DNA from: Sarcocystis neurona
Lineage: Eukaryota > Apicomplexa > Conoidasida > Eucoccidiorida > Sarcocystidae
Direction: 5' to 3'
Assembly: GCA_000727475.1 (NCBI GenBank)
Contig: KL647288.1
Coordinates: 5,880,446 to 5,944,445, forward strand
Length of the DNA stretch: 64,000 nucleotides
How positions within the stretch are numbered: the first letter of the stretch is position 1; every line of letters starts with the position of its first letter. Under the pieces are notes generated by a model that was not told the origin of the DNA, ran no database searches, and saw nothing but the letters and a program-made list of their open reading frames with translations. A program made the translations under genes and the position numbers. Below are positions 47,061-59,731 of the stretch, piece by piece.

Positions 47061-50000
47061 CGCTGCGACTGAAATGCAGAACTACTTTTCTTTGCCTTTT
47101 GTCCTTCACTGCTACTGTTGCTTGAAATATTTGTTCTGTTGGTGCTGCTCTTGCTGCTTTAATCTTTCTTACTCGTTCTTCCGTGTGCTCCTCTGATTCT
47201 TAGAAACGTCTTGTTCTACCTGCCTCCCGTGCTGCTTGAGAATCTGTGCCTTCGAACTGCAGCACGAGTTGTTGCTGCTGCGCAGATCACGTTTCCGCTC
47301 GCCCGTCCTGGTGCCGCGGCCCCTCATCTAAAACTCCTGCTCAACAGAACAAAACATCTGCCTTTAGCTGATAGTCCCCGATGTATCAGTATCCCACTCT
47401 CTCCCGCTAACGTCTAGTATAAGCAGTGTTCCGGTTCACCCGTGCGACGGGCCGGTTCCCGAGTCTACGCCTAGCTTTCTGATCTTTTCTCGCTGCCGCC
47501 GTATACGCTGTTTCGGGACCCAGAAATACGAGTTTCGCCAAGAAGTAAGGAGATTTTGGGAAGTCTGAAGCTCAGACGCGGACGACGATGACTTCCGAGC
47601 GTTGACTGCACAAGCTCGCGCTTACCACCCGTTAGTCAGATACAAAAAACTGTTTTCGCTCGTAACCTCACATCCAAAAGATATTGAGCAAAAAGGAAAG
47701 ATAGACTCCCGGTTCGTCTGAAAAAGTAGAACGTGCAACGTAAATGAAGTAAACTGCTGCAGCCTTTCGGTTTCCTACAAGAAATCTACTTAAGAGAGGC
47801 GGAATACCAACAAGAGCACGTACAGTCAAAGGTAGTCTACAACAAATGCACACGAGAAGGTGCAGCAGCCAGTAGGTGGGAGGTAGCACTTACAGGTACA
47901 CTACTACACCAGCACCCGCGTAACGCCGCAAAAAAATAGAGGCCCAACTATAGCCACTCTACCCAAGCAAGCAATTAAGCGGAAAGAGGATACCCGGCGA
48001 GGGCGTCCTCTTGTGCGGGTGCCTGAAGTGCTGGATACACATATATATATATATATATATGTACATATTCGCACACGTGCAAAACGGAACGTGGTTTAGT
48101 AGACACGTAGACGGAGGTACGTGCATCTACAAGGCGTCTACGACGTGTTCGAAGTACGCCACCCTGGGTATACAGGAAAATGATACGGCAGAGTGTCTCA
48201 CATCCCACACGAATCACGCACCGCATGGACGAACCAGCACGAGGAAGACACGAGCAACGAGCTACCGAGTGTCGCAAGTTCAAAAACACCAGCCAGCGAC
48301 CGCCGCCGTTATTATCACGGCAACATTTTCAACATTTGCACAGCGGCACTCAACACACACACAGATGCACTGGACTCTTGACGCTATCAGGGAAGTGTGC
48401 CGACGGGTGGCGATTCTGCGCAACGCATCCCGGAGCCCTCAGCGAAAGAAGTCGCTTCAACTCACGCGCGTGGACTCCTGGACCTAAAAAGCCAAACTAC
48501 GCCCGTTCCTGGTGACCTCACCGTCTCTCCGTATACATGTACTGTGGTCTCCCTACACGTATGTCGTAAGCATGTCTCCACGGGAGGGGACACGCATATG
48601 CCTCAGAAGTCTGTGTAAAAAACATACGCCTGCGATGGCCTCGTTCTCCCACGGGTACGTGGCGACGTGTGATTACGCTCTAGACAATTAATGGGGTCGC
48701 CTTCCTGTCAGCACTTACATATATACGAGGGGTACACAGATAAACACGCATGCATACTGTAGTAAGGTGCATGTTCTATAACGGTAGCTATGGCGACTTC
48801 CTCCCTGCTAATCCTGAAGGTGACGCCGGCGAACGCTTAATCACACCAGTCTACCGTAAAGGACGCGCCATTGCGCGCATACACTGGTTCGGGTGGAAAT
48901 TAGTGTAGGAAAAAACGTTGGTGAAAGAATGTAGTAGGGAATAAAAAAATAATACTACGTCTGTCTTCGTCGTTCCAACGGAAGCATCCTAATCTCGATT
49001 TCACACATATGACGACGGGACGCGCAAACATGCGCATATCCTCAACGTTCTGCGCACCCGTTTCGAATCAAAATTGCTACCTGGACAGAAGAACAAGTCA
49101 AATATAGAATACAGTTGCGACTGGATTCCCTACTCCAGCTGAGCTCCCTTTTGTCGAAGCGGCCCACTGTGTTCCGTGAAACCGTAGCGATGAAAAGGAT
49201 GATGTGGACAAAGGAGCAAGACAAAGCACGATCAACGTAGCTTTGCACGGCTCTCTTCTCGCGCACGCACAAGTTGCGATCTGTCCACCACCACTGTTCA
49301 CCGTCGTCACTCGCAGATGATCAGTCTGACTGAAATTCGTAGAGAAACGAACCACCAACTGAACATCCTTGCAGTCAGAACCTCTTCTTCCCGCACGAAG
49401 AAGCCACCTACACCTGTTGCCCTTTCGGTTCTAGCTTCCTGGATACAACCTTGCCTCCGCGAAATTCACAGCATAATATTACCACCACCAGCCCTGCTTC
49501 AGCTCTGCGCTCCAACAGAAGACTCAACGCTCTACAAAACACTAAGTGTATAGACTAGTTCTAGTGTCATTTCGTCATTTATGTCGTCACTCCTACAGAG
49601 AAGGCTCGTTAATACCTGTCGATTTTCGTATTAGCATTTCCGTCACGTGCGCAACGGGCGAAGCCGCTAACTACACTGCAACGCCTTGAACGCTCCTATT
49701 ACAGGGGTCATATGTCGATGCAAAGAAAAGTGGCCAAACCGCGGAAGTCGACGGCAGTCGGACCTCCGATGACTGGAACGACTACCATTGGAGACCCTGT
49801 ACACCTGCGGAACGCACAGGAGGTAGTTTACATTACAGGGACACTAACACTGGAAGACCCGTCGCGAGATGCGGCCGCACTGACAAGATCTCGCATGTCC
49901 CAAGCCACCCACACTGCACCAAAAAGTCAGAGGAAAGCAAGCAAATATGCAAGGTGCTTCACCAGATTTAACACTTCCGAATCCCCCCGATACTACCATC

Positions 50001-53000
50001 GGCATTACACGAACATGCGCTACGAAGTTACGGTAGTGGTCGGCTTCTTCAGGTGGTGCACCGTGGTAGTCGGCGTGTTCCGCGCGAATGACCACGGTGG
50101 CGGACTGATGGTAGCCCCCGCTACCCGTGAACTGGGAAGCATATTATATGCTCGTGTGTGTATTCCGCTACATCGGATGCCTCATTTCACTGGTCGCGTT
50201 GTATGCGTGCTCTATGTATGCACTTGTCCTCGGGGCAGGGTCCAGTGGTGAGCGTTAGCACAGAAAAAAACGTTGCAAGGATTAAATTAACGCTGTTGCC
50301 CGAAGATTCAAGGGGACATTTTGGTTCTGAAAACCAAAATGGAAACAAGGAGGGACCAAAGAAATTCGTACACATTAATTTATTGTAGGTCCTCGGTAAA
50401 TGTGACACTTGCGGGAAGCTACCTGATGCAACACTGTGGCAGAAACAGAGCCCTACCCGGTGTCGCGGTAGTTGAGGGACACTGCCGTACGCAAGGTTAG
50501 TTGAGACTGTCTTTTGCAGGTGAACCATCATCAAACCTCGCTGGCTCCCACAATTTACAAGCCGGACGGTTCCCCGCAGCGAAATTTCAACACCAGCATC
50601 CGCCTCTGGCTCCACTATTCTGCTTTACCATTTCAGATCAATGGGGACTTAACTGTTGTCACAAGCGCGTAACGGTGGGGAGGGAGTGGCTGGATGGACA
50701 TCGCATGAGTGGCCGCGGTTGGGGCGCCGTGCCTTTTGGAGAGACTCCGATGTGGTGGAGATGGGCCTGCGTGGACCCCCGTTACTATGGTGTACGGAGT
50801 GCCGCACCGGAGAACGCGCTTGCTGTTTAAACCTCCCTCTGATACGCAACTCCGCACAGAGAGTGACCTCACACCTGAATGAAAACCGATGGAACTATAT
50901 TTCCGTCCTGTCGGTCGCGCGTAACGCCAGGACACAACACGTTATGAGCGCAAATCACTTCCTCCACCGCGCACACTGAACAGTGTAAAAACGAGAAGGG
51001 TACGCCGGTGGTGTACCTGGTCCGGCTTCGTCAACGAATGAAAAGCAGCGCCAAAATCGGTGTCGGTGTTTAATTTTGAGCGTGAGCAAGCACTAGGCTT
51101 CCTTGTTTGAACCGAGTGGTGCAACCGTGCAACGCACTTAGATTCCAAATCTACGTTGGCTTTGGGCACACTACCCACGGAGACGGGTAGTGGAAGTGGA
51201 CTAAGGCCAGAGAGGGATGCAAGTGACACTGCTGAAGAAGGCGTTTTAAAGGTATCCGCAGTAATGTTTGCTGCAGGTTGAACTTGCCTGCGCAGGCATT
51301 ACCTCCCCCATCGCAGGAACACCGCTCGGCACTACAGTTGTGGGGATTTATGCACGACGGAGAGGATCGGTTATAAAAGCTGCTTGCAGGATCCGTGCGC
51401 GCGGATGACTAGAACCATCTCTCTTAGCGTATAAACCTCGCTGGAGCGAGCGTTCTACGCAGAGCGGGTAAAGGGTGGTCGGTCCTGCGACCATTGCACT
51501 GAAACTCCACGTGCTAAGGAGAGGGCACTGAATGCCGAACTGTGTACGGAAGGGAACCTTCTCTATCGTAACGGGATGCGCACAAAGAGCTGACCTAACT
51601 AGCTAGATGTTCCGTAGTAGTGCCGCAGAAAAGATCTTTCGAAATGACCGGGGGAAACTACTTCCGAAGTCGAACGTAGCAACCCTAAGCTGTGCGCCGA
51701 ACGTACGTAAAGCGCGTGACACAAAGGGTGTTCACGAGCGCCAAGGGATCGTCGCTGCGGAAAACAACACCACACAAAGAGCCAGCCACTCCTATATTAG
51801 ATGCATCAGATGTAATATGCAATGGATAGCTCGATTTGCGTGTACGCGTCCCTGTATGCGCCCGACTCACCCCGTACGGGTTGTGCAGCGAACGAGGCTG
51901 CACCTGGCGGCGTGCACTGCCTGACGCCTACAGTAGCGACGTGTAATCTACGTGAGTGTCAGTCCATGACCCAACAGTACTACAAAGCACAGCTCAAACG
52001 GTGCAGTGGGATTTCGAACAAGTGACGCAGAACTCCTGTAGTAGACGTGTGATTTGACAGGGTTCTTGCTCTCCTGTAAACGTCGTGCAGATGCCGGGAC
52101 AAATCCTGGGTACGACTTTACCGAATAACATCTAAAGTGGAAAACGTACGCGACCGATGTTCGCGAGGACGCACGCTGACAAGATGAAACAGAGCGTGAT
52201 CTGGATTGTCTCGCGTCTCTGCGTACCGGAAAATTTCATTTTACGCTTTAGACGACTGCTGAACCCCTCCTCTGGAAAGCCTCATACTGATCCCATGCAC
52301 ACAATGCATCGCTCCTGCTCTTCTGGTCGTCACTAGAACACTGAAAGGTGGGCAGCTCAACCTGAAAAGGTTGCGTACCTGGAGCCTTTGTGTTTTCGGT
52401 TGCCAACGAGCTCCGGGTCCCCTCCTTTTCCCACAAACGTCTGGCCCTCCTTGCGACATCTTAAATACACGTGTATATATATATACATACATAAATGCGC
52501 AGTTAAACATGTACACTGTGTAGTCACACCGGGCTTCCACTTATCAGGACAGGAGGGAGGAATAACTTAAGCAGGATAACCTAAGTGGACTAAACTGCAA
52601 AAAATAAGTTGAACAGGGTAGCGGAAGTAATCTCCCTAAACCGTAGACAGGGAATGCGCAGTCGCAGACAACCATGAGTTCTTATGTGACGAAACAGTGT
52701 CGCTGCAGTTACCCCCCAGAGGCGGCAGGCCGCGAAGTGGTTGTAATTCATCTCTCTCCCATAATATGAAGCAGTTACAGCCTAGGAATAAACGGGTACG
52801 GCAGAAAATAGACGGGTACGGCAGAAAACACGGGCACAAGTATAACTTCCATTGAGGAGCGAGACTGACACACAGTTGCGGCGCCGAACTGGACCGGGGC
52901 AAAAGTAAATGGAAACCGCTGCTCACGAGAGGTAACTAACTCTGTTTAATATGCAGTTCCTGTCTAAACGATCCGTAGAAGTTGTACGAGATTCGAGCTC

Positions 53001-54068
53001 TCATATACATACATCATGCAGGAAAGGAGATATCGCGCTAGTAAAACTACTCGATCGAGTTTCCTGCACACATGCATTAGCCCATAGAGGGTATTCCCCT
53101 AACTTTCGTGGAATGGTGTTGTGCCGAAGTTGCGTTGGTGCTCCGACAAATATAACTGTGGTGCAGGCGGTTAATCGGTTGCCATGTCCGTAAGCTCTGC
53201 TTGCCTGAGCGACGCCATAGTCAGACGTCGAATTTCACTTTTACACATAAAGCTAGGCACTAGGTGTACCCTGGCACAAAATCATGTCCTTAGCCTGTTG
53301 AGACACTAAATATAACTTTCTGATTTACGAGGTAGAAGCCTCCGAAGATTTCTTGGAAGCAGCAGTGTCGGCACGGAAGCGCGAGCTACCTTCGCACCCC
53401 TGGTGACACGAACTTGCGACGCGATTCTTCTGTTCTCTCGAATGTACAGCAGGTCAATCGTTTAACTGAGCCTGCGACAATCATACTAGTAGCAAAGACA
53501 ATTCGTAGTCTCGCGCCTCACTACTAATTATCATCGCGCAATGACAGCGAGTATTGATCTCTATTGCTGCTACCGCCACGACACCAATCCATACCATTCG
53601 ACGCGATTCTTCTGTTGCTTCGCATGTACAGCAGGTCAATCGTTTAACCGAGCCTGCGACAATCATCCTAATAACAAAGAAAACGCGTAGTCTCGAGCCT
53701 CACTACTAAATTATCATCGTTTTTGTGACAGTGTGTTTTGATCACGGTTGCTGCTACTGCAGCGACACCAATCCATATTATTCACATGTCGCGTCGCTTG
53801 GTTTTGGCCTGCGGGGCGTCTCAGCATGTAAATCGCTTAACTGAGCCTGCGACTAACGCCTCACTTTCACTAATCATCACTATTTAGTGACAATGGGCAT
53901 TGACCATTTCGCTGCTACTGCCGCGACTGTTACCAATCCATATTACTCAGGTGTCACAGCCTTGATTTTGGTCCTCCGGGGCGTCTCATTCGCAACCCGT
54001 GTTTCCCGCTGAAGACAAACTTCGCGCTTATTCGTTCAAGCTTGCACTCCGGCGTTTTGTGAAACGCG
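47061..54068. other. Gene-poor, mostly repeat-poor stretch between divergent genes
   Basis: This is about 7 kb between the divergent F-box gene and the hypothetical gene at 54,069. Composition is even, with few triplet repeats after 47.3 kb and only small TA runs (about 48,045 and 52,475). The longest open frame (49,712-50,251, +, about 180 codons) has no domain or splice context I can support. Both promoters should lie here. A tRNA or other small RNA is possible but I cannot see one. Confidence 0.5.
53410..53990 (+). repeat. Tandem repeat, about 185 bp x 3 plus a partial copy
   Basis: Units share AATCGTTTAACTGAGCCTGCGAC (near 53,455, 53,637, 53,830 with small changes), a CTCACTACTAA-like middle, TTGCTGCTAC, and ACACCAATCCATA (near 53,580, 53,766, 53,931). 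Divergence rises toward the 3' copies. The array ends about 80 bases upstream of the start codon of the next gene, so it may overlap its promoter or 5' leader. Confidence 0.85.
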
Positions 54069-56935
54069 ATGGTTGCAGGGGTCGGAGATTTGCGCAGTCG
54101 GGCGTGGGCCCCATGGCGTAATGTATCAGGCAGGGTAGGCACAAAAGGAACGCTTACTCTTTTCGTATCCTACGCTGGCATCGTGCTTGTATCGTTGCTT
54201 GAAGGTTCCTTCTTCAGTTTTCGCATGCACGTTGGCCTGCACGTCTGTGACAACATCCAAGCATTTGCTGATGAGGCTGGCGCTGCATCAGGCGTGGTCC
54301 TTGCTTCAGCGTCGTCCATCACGAACAAATCACGCGATAAGAAGGACGGAAAGCCTCAGCGTGGGCAGCAGGAGCGGAGTGAGCAGGACCCGGAGAATCA
54401 GAACCAGCATACGGCGCAGGAAGAACAGTCCCAGCAGAAACCGCCGCGCCCGGGGTCCCTGCTGCGGCTTGATAGTTCCGGTGTTGTTCAGGATTCTCTC
54501 CGACATTCGTCTACTAATGCTGTCCACGGTCGTCGTCCTGGAATTTCAACGGTTTCGTCTTTACGAGACCATGTCACCTCCCCGTCTGGCCCCTTAGATG
54601 ACCGTTCCCATGGCAATAGCGACGCTGGTGGGAGACATTATAGTCACCATCATAGAGGTGACACGCGTAGGCCCATGGGATGTGATTCGCATTCACGCGT
54701 GAACCCTTTTCCCCTTTTCAGTAGGATGAGCTCGATTGGGGATGAAAACACCTGCCTTACGCCTATTGAAAATGAACCATACGACTATGAGACTGACGAT
54801 GAATTCCGTGCAGCCTCCGTAGACGAATCAGCTGCTTCTGGATTATGTGCGAATTCTCTTCAGTCTCTCAGTCTTAGCACATCAACAGGGGGCTGCTGCT
54901 CGGCAGGCGCACTGCCGTCTCCCACATCAGACATGTCGAGACCCCGGTTGCGCCGGAGGTTCGGCTCCGGTGCATCAGCAAATGCTTCCCGGCGCGCGGC
55001 CAAGGCACATCATCCTGTGAAAAGACGGATAGAGGTTGCTTTTCGTGCGTTTGAGCCCTTAAAAACTTCGGAATCTGCAAACATAGAAGCTGACTTCGCG
55101 GCCGCGGAAGATGATGTGGACGGACGCACACCTTCCTTTCAAGAATCCGTCCCCGACTCGTCGAAGCCTTCAACAGAAGAGGTCTTGAAGGAACCGCTTT
55201 CATTTGATGATGTGGATGCTGCTCTGTCACCCGGAGTGGAAGCAGATGAAGAAATGGATGCGGACTACACAAGTGTTGACACAGAGGTGGATGCTGAAGA
55301 GGAAGCTGCGAGGACGGCGCTGAGCATGTATCAAGAAACGAGAGCACTTTTCAAAAAGAAGACGGAAAAATATGAGCAAGCGATAAACGCATACTATGGT
55401 CGAAACGTCGTCCCTTTCGAGCCAGATCCGTCGGGATGTGCGAGTAAGTTTACCCGTATCTACGTCAGCCTCTGAGGCGGATACGGTTTTGTCTATTTAT
55501 TTTTGCAGCGGATGTTCGACGCCGGAAGTTTCCGCATGGCAGGGACAAAGCAGGCAGCGCATTCGTCTGCTTCATTATGTCCCCGGATTCCTGGAGAACG
55601 TGATGTGTCCGCAGAAGGAAGATAGGCCTGTTTCCTTTTGTTGTCTGGAAGGTGCAGTGACATGGACAGTGTAGTGCTCTGTTCAGAGTTACTTTCGTAC
55701 TCGAAAGGTTGCTTTTAGTGCACTATATAGGGAAACAGAGTAAACGGGCTTCTTCAGTTTCTCAGCGGACATTCGAGTCAATTCATACACGCGGCAGCGC
55801 GACGGCTGGTCTCTTATAAGACAGGGGGAGGCATAATCACATTTAGCATTTTTTTTTTCCAAAGCGTCCATCGTTACGGCTTATTACACTATCGACCATA
55901 AGAGACTAATGTTAGCCTTTTTCAAATACGTAATACAAGTCAGTATGTGTTCCGTGCACCTCTCTGTACAACGGCGGTGCGTTCGTGTTTGCGAGATTCG
56001 CCCCTTCGCATTGACATAGAAGCCAGCCGGCGATCTTTTATGCCACAGCATACTGCTTATTATAAAAAACTCTTTGCATGGGAGGACCATGTGACGTCTT
56101 GCGCCTGCGGTTCGTGTGCGGGCTTGGATCCGCACAGGTGTGCAGCCGTATGTGTAATATCAAATGTTCAACAGGTCGTTATGTTGTGTGCTGACTTTTG
56201 CTGCTTTCAGAAACCAATATCGACAGTCTCGTGGCGCACGTCGTAACGGATACGAGTCTACTTTTTTCGACTAGTCTGCGAGAGCTGATGCACCTTGTCG
56301 TGCGGGTCCTTTGGAGGGGCATGCAGCTGGTGTTTGTTTGCTACCCATCCTACTCGTATTTGTTAGGGCGCAACGGGGACACGGTAGCCGTACTTCCCCA
56401 CTTCATCACGATTTTTGAGAAAAGCTTAAAAAAAATTGCTCAGGATCCAGGGACATCGGCAAAACTACGGCAAGAACAGTTGGACGCTGCCTGTAAGGCA
56501 CAGAGCGCTGCCTCTCAAGGGGAAGCCGCCCTGGGAGCCATGCAGAGCGTTGTCCTGTCAGGACTGACGACACCCCCTTCCAAATTCGTGGATGTGATCA
56601 AAGTGCAGGACTTGCTGGGCGACATTGATCGCCTCCCCGCATATACCAGACGCCTGTTATTGATGCTGGCGGAGCTCTGCAGAGCTGCGTACGAGATGTC
56701 AGAACCGCAAGCACAGCCGCATTTATGTCAAGAACAACCCACGGGAGGCGCTGGTCGCGAACTTGAACCAGTGGTGGAAGAAAGCATTGCATACTGCAAA
56801 GGCGAGACAACCAAGTTTGCAAGAGTGTTTAACGAAGCCCAGGTCACCGCGAAAAAAGTTGCTGAGCAAGCCCTAACGCTTTACAAGAAACTTACACTTT
56901 TGGAACTAGTTCCCGATAGTAGGATGGATACCTGA
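54069..56935 (+). CDS. Conserved-looking hypothetical protein, 4 exons
   Basis: Function not recognised. Exons 54,069-55,443, 55,509-55,599, 55,940-56,137 and about 56,227-56,935 keep phase and give about 790 residues. The start ATG follows an in-frame TGA nine bases upstream. A hydrophobic stretch at residues 28-48 (LTLFVSYAGIVLVSLL) could be a signal anchor or recessed signal peptide. Residues about 80-340 are polar and low in complexity (Gln, Ser, Arg, His). A basic patch (RPRLRRRFG) and an acidic Asp/Glu segment follow, then a helical region (YQETRALFKKKTEKYEQAIN). The C-terminal 230 residues look folded and helical, with one hydrophobic span (LMHLVVRVLWRGMQLVFVCY) and a coiled-coil-like end. 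The weak resemblance of the KKKTEKYEQA segment to BAR-type helices is not enough for a call. The exon 4 acceptor is the least certain. Confidence 0.65.
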
Positions 56936-59731
56936 GTTCATGGTAACTTGCCGACGTAGTAGTGCACATCGCACGGTGGTTTTTTAGGCCAGACGCCCCG
57001 GTCAAGGACTGTTTTTTAACACCGGCTTTGCACTATACGTCTGCAGTACGTGGCGGGTGATTACCTGACGTCAATTTATTGTAAACGGTGCGTAAGAAGC
57101 AGCCGATTCACTCAGAGATCCGTCGTACGCGTATATACCTTTACGCAGTGACCGTGCCTCTTACCCACCTGTACAGTGATGTCCGTATCATCATACCACG
57201 TCCGCGGCAGGCATCTAGCCGCACGTATAGCCTGTACGTCCTCCCTCACTGTCAGCCACCTGTTGCTGTTTTTGGGTGAGGTTGCGCAGTTTGTACTCGT
57301 GGAATTCTAGCAGGGAAGCTTGTGCAGTTGAAGGAATATGTAAAGGGCAGGCGTGGAGACAGCGCTTCTGTAGACACACCCGGTCGTGTGCAGCGCATCA
57401 TTTTAACGCAGTGTCTACACATTTAACTAGAAGTTCCAGACTGGATCCTGACCGCAGGCTCTGAATTTATTTGTGTTTTCATCGTTGCTCACAATATAGA
57501 AACAGCGTCTTGCATCAGGAGGCTCTTCAGGAATACACCTGTGAAGAAGAATGATGACCCGACTCTCTCTCTATGCTCCTTGAGCGAAAAATAAACTAAA
57601 AATTCAGCCTCTTTTAATGCTACGAAAACCGTGAAAAGCGCTGTACGCCATTTCCCCGTTTAGGCAAGAGCCGCACTGGCGTTTTACCTGTAATTCGTAA
57701 AAAGCTGCTCGTTCGTGTATGGCAGGGCGCTGCAGAGTGCATCTGCCTGATCCCTAGTCTGCTGCGTTGAGACTTCATCACGAGAGGCTACTCCAAATCA
57801 GCTGGTGCGCACACACAGCGGTTGGTGTGGCTGGGCGGTCTCCTCCAGAGTAGCATCGACTGGCGAGCACTATGCGTTAGAATTCCTCTGTGCTGACTTA
57901 TTTGTAAGCGCGTGTACCATTGCATCCATCAGATGTCAAATGGTAAAATGCTTTCGAAGTTACGGATGAGAGCCCCACACAGCAACTTGCAGGACTTTAC
58001 GGATCGTGTACCCTATGTACAGCAGGACGAGTAAGCCGAACACCACACTATTAAAATGTTCCGTATAGCTGCTACTTTACCTAGTCACTACGGCCGCTGT
58101 CACAGCCGCAGGCTTATGAGAACTTTTGTACGACGTTGGTATGCTGTCTGTGCACGGTATCTTCGTTTGACGTGTCAACGATTCCATTCTCAGCCGTGAA
58201 AGGTGGTTCAGCACTGCGACAAGAGCGCTAGTTGCTGAGATGAGCCCGATGGTTTAAATGTAGAGCTTACGACCAGGCGGAACCTTTTGGTTCCTGTGCA
58301 CGGTGGTTCCGTAGGGCCACTTTTGCACGTGGAAGAAGCTGCTGTGCACGGTATTTCCGTAGGGCCACTTTTGGATGTGTGAGAAGCTCCTTAGTGCTCA
58401 CGCCACGTGTATACGGTATATCTTCACTTTGCGACACCTTGCGCCCTCGCACTACACTTTGCCTAACAATGTAGGGTTCCCGGTGCGTCTACAAATACCT
58501 ATATTTGACGTTACTCCAGAAGTGTCGTGTGCGTCCGCGGGCGGCTCAACCCAAGTTGAGATTTTACTTGTGTGAAGGCAATTTCTTGGAATTCTCAGCT
58601 CACCATTTGTATGTCGAAATGTCTCACATCCAGCCATATATCACAATTCAGGTGAAGCGGCCATCTGAAGGTGCACACGTCTACTAACGCGAACCCACGA
58701 AAGTGTCCCCCCATACATTTTCATGTACACGCATAGCGGAGGTACTACGAGACGCATGGGTGCTTTTTTGAAATACATGCAGTACTTCACTGTACCTATT
58801 ATTACGCGTATGCACGCATATATATATATATATATGTATATATATATGTATATACTCGCTACTTCACTCTGCAACGGATGGCAATCGCTGCACAGGTCTT
58901 CAGTAAGCAGCACAGCGTCTCATCGCTACACAATCACGCGCCTTGCGTTCTGCTGTTGATATCTTTTAAGCCCTCTTGCTCTTCCGCCTCCTCTTAATCT
59001 TCCGTCTGAATTTCAAATTCTTCGTCACTGCTCTGCTCTTCCACCCAGTCCTGCAGCACACACCCGCCAACCATTTCGCAGCACATATATACAGTGAAAC
59101 GTACACAACATCGTGGAGGCTGTCCCACATCAGTCAAAAAGATTACAGAAGTCAGTTTCATCGCTGCCTCCATGCTAAGATATCAGTCTGAGTACACCAC
59201 CAGGACAGAGGCTTTCAACGAGGCACACAACGGAGCTCCTTGTATGTGCCTAGCACGTCTTTTAGACACATACGTATATGTATAAACACAGTTAGAGTGT
59301 ACCTACGAAAGCACAGCATTGAAATTCCGGTACTCATCCACATCTATGTACGCAAAAAGGAATAAGCATGTTTGTGTAGCGACACATATATATATATATA
59401 TATATATACGTGTGTAGTGCGCACGCAACTACACTCTATATCCACACCACGTACACAGAGATGCGCGCAGAAATTCAGTGTGCTACGCTTTGTCACCGCT
59501 CTTGCTCGACTCCGTTAAGATTAGGGTAGTAGGTGACGGCAGGACGCAGACCGTAGACACTCCGGTGACGACCAGGTGCACAGGTGACTCGAACGAATGC
59601 CTGAATACGTACGTATGAACACCTACGCATATATATATATATATATGACACTTACGAGGCCCATCGACCGTCAGGCGCGAAAAGCTGTCCGGACCCGCCT
59701 GGTGCTACACAAACTTTACGAGTACGTAACT
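56936..59731. other. Intergenic between convergent genes
   Basis: Mixed sequence with TA runs at about 58,818-58,855, 59,385-59,410 and 59,630-59,645. It should contain the two 3' untranslated regions. Around 58,475-58,685 two overlapping frames read like broken protein (FDVTPEVSC then NFLEFSAHHLYVEMS), but there is no supporting context. Confidence 0.45.
58294..58390 (+). repeat. 48-bp direct repeat, two copies
   Basis: CTGTGCACGG starts at 58,294 and 58,342. Both copies continue through TTCCGTAGGGCCACTTTTG and a GAAGCT end. Confidence 0.8.

Noticed and set aside
58475..58685. Two overlapping frames resembling a frameshifted protein
   Set aside because: No recognised family and no splice evidence; could be chance.
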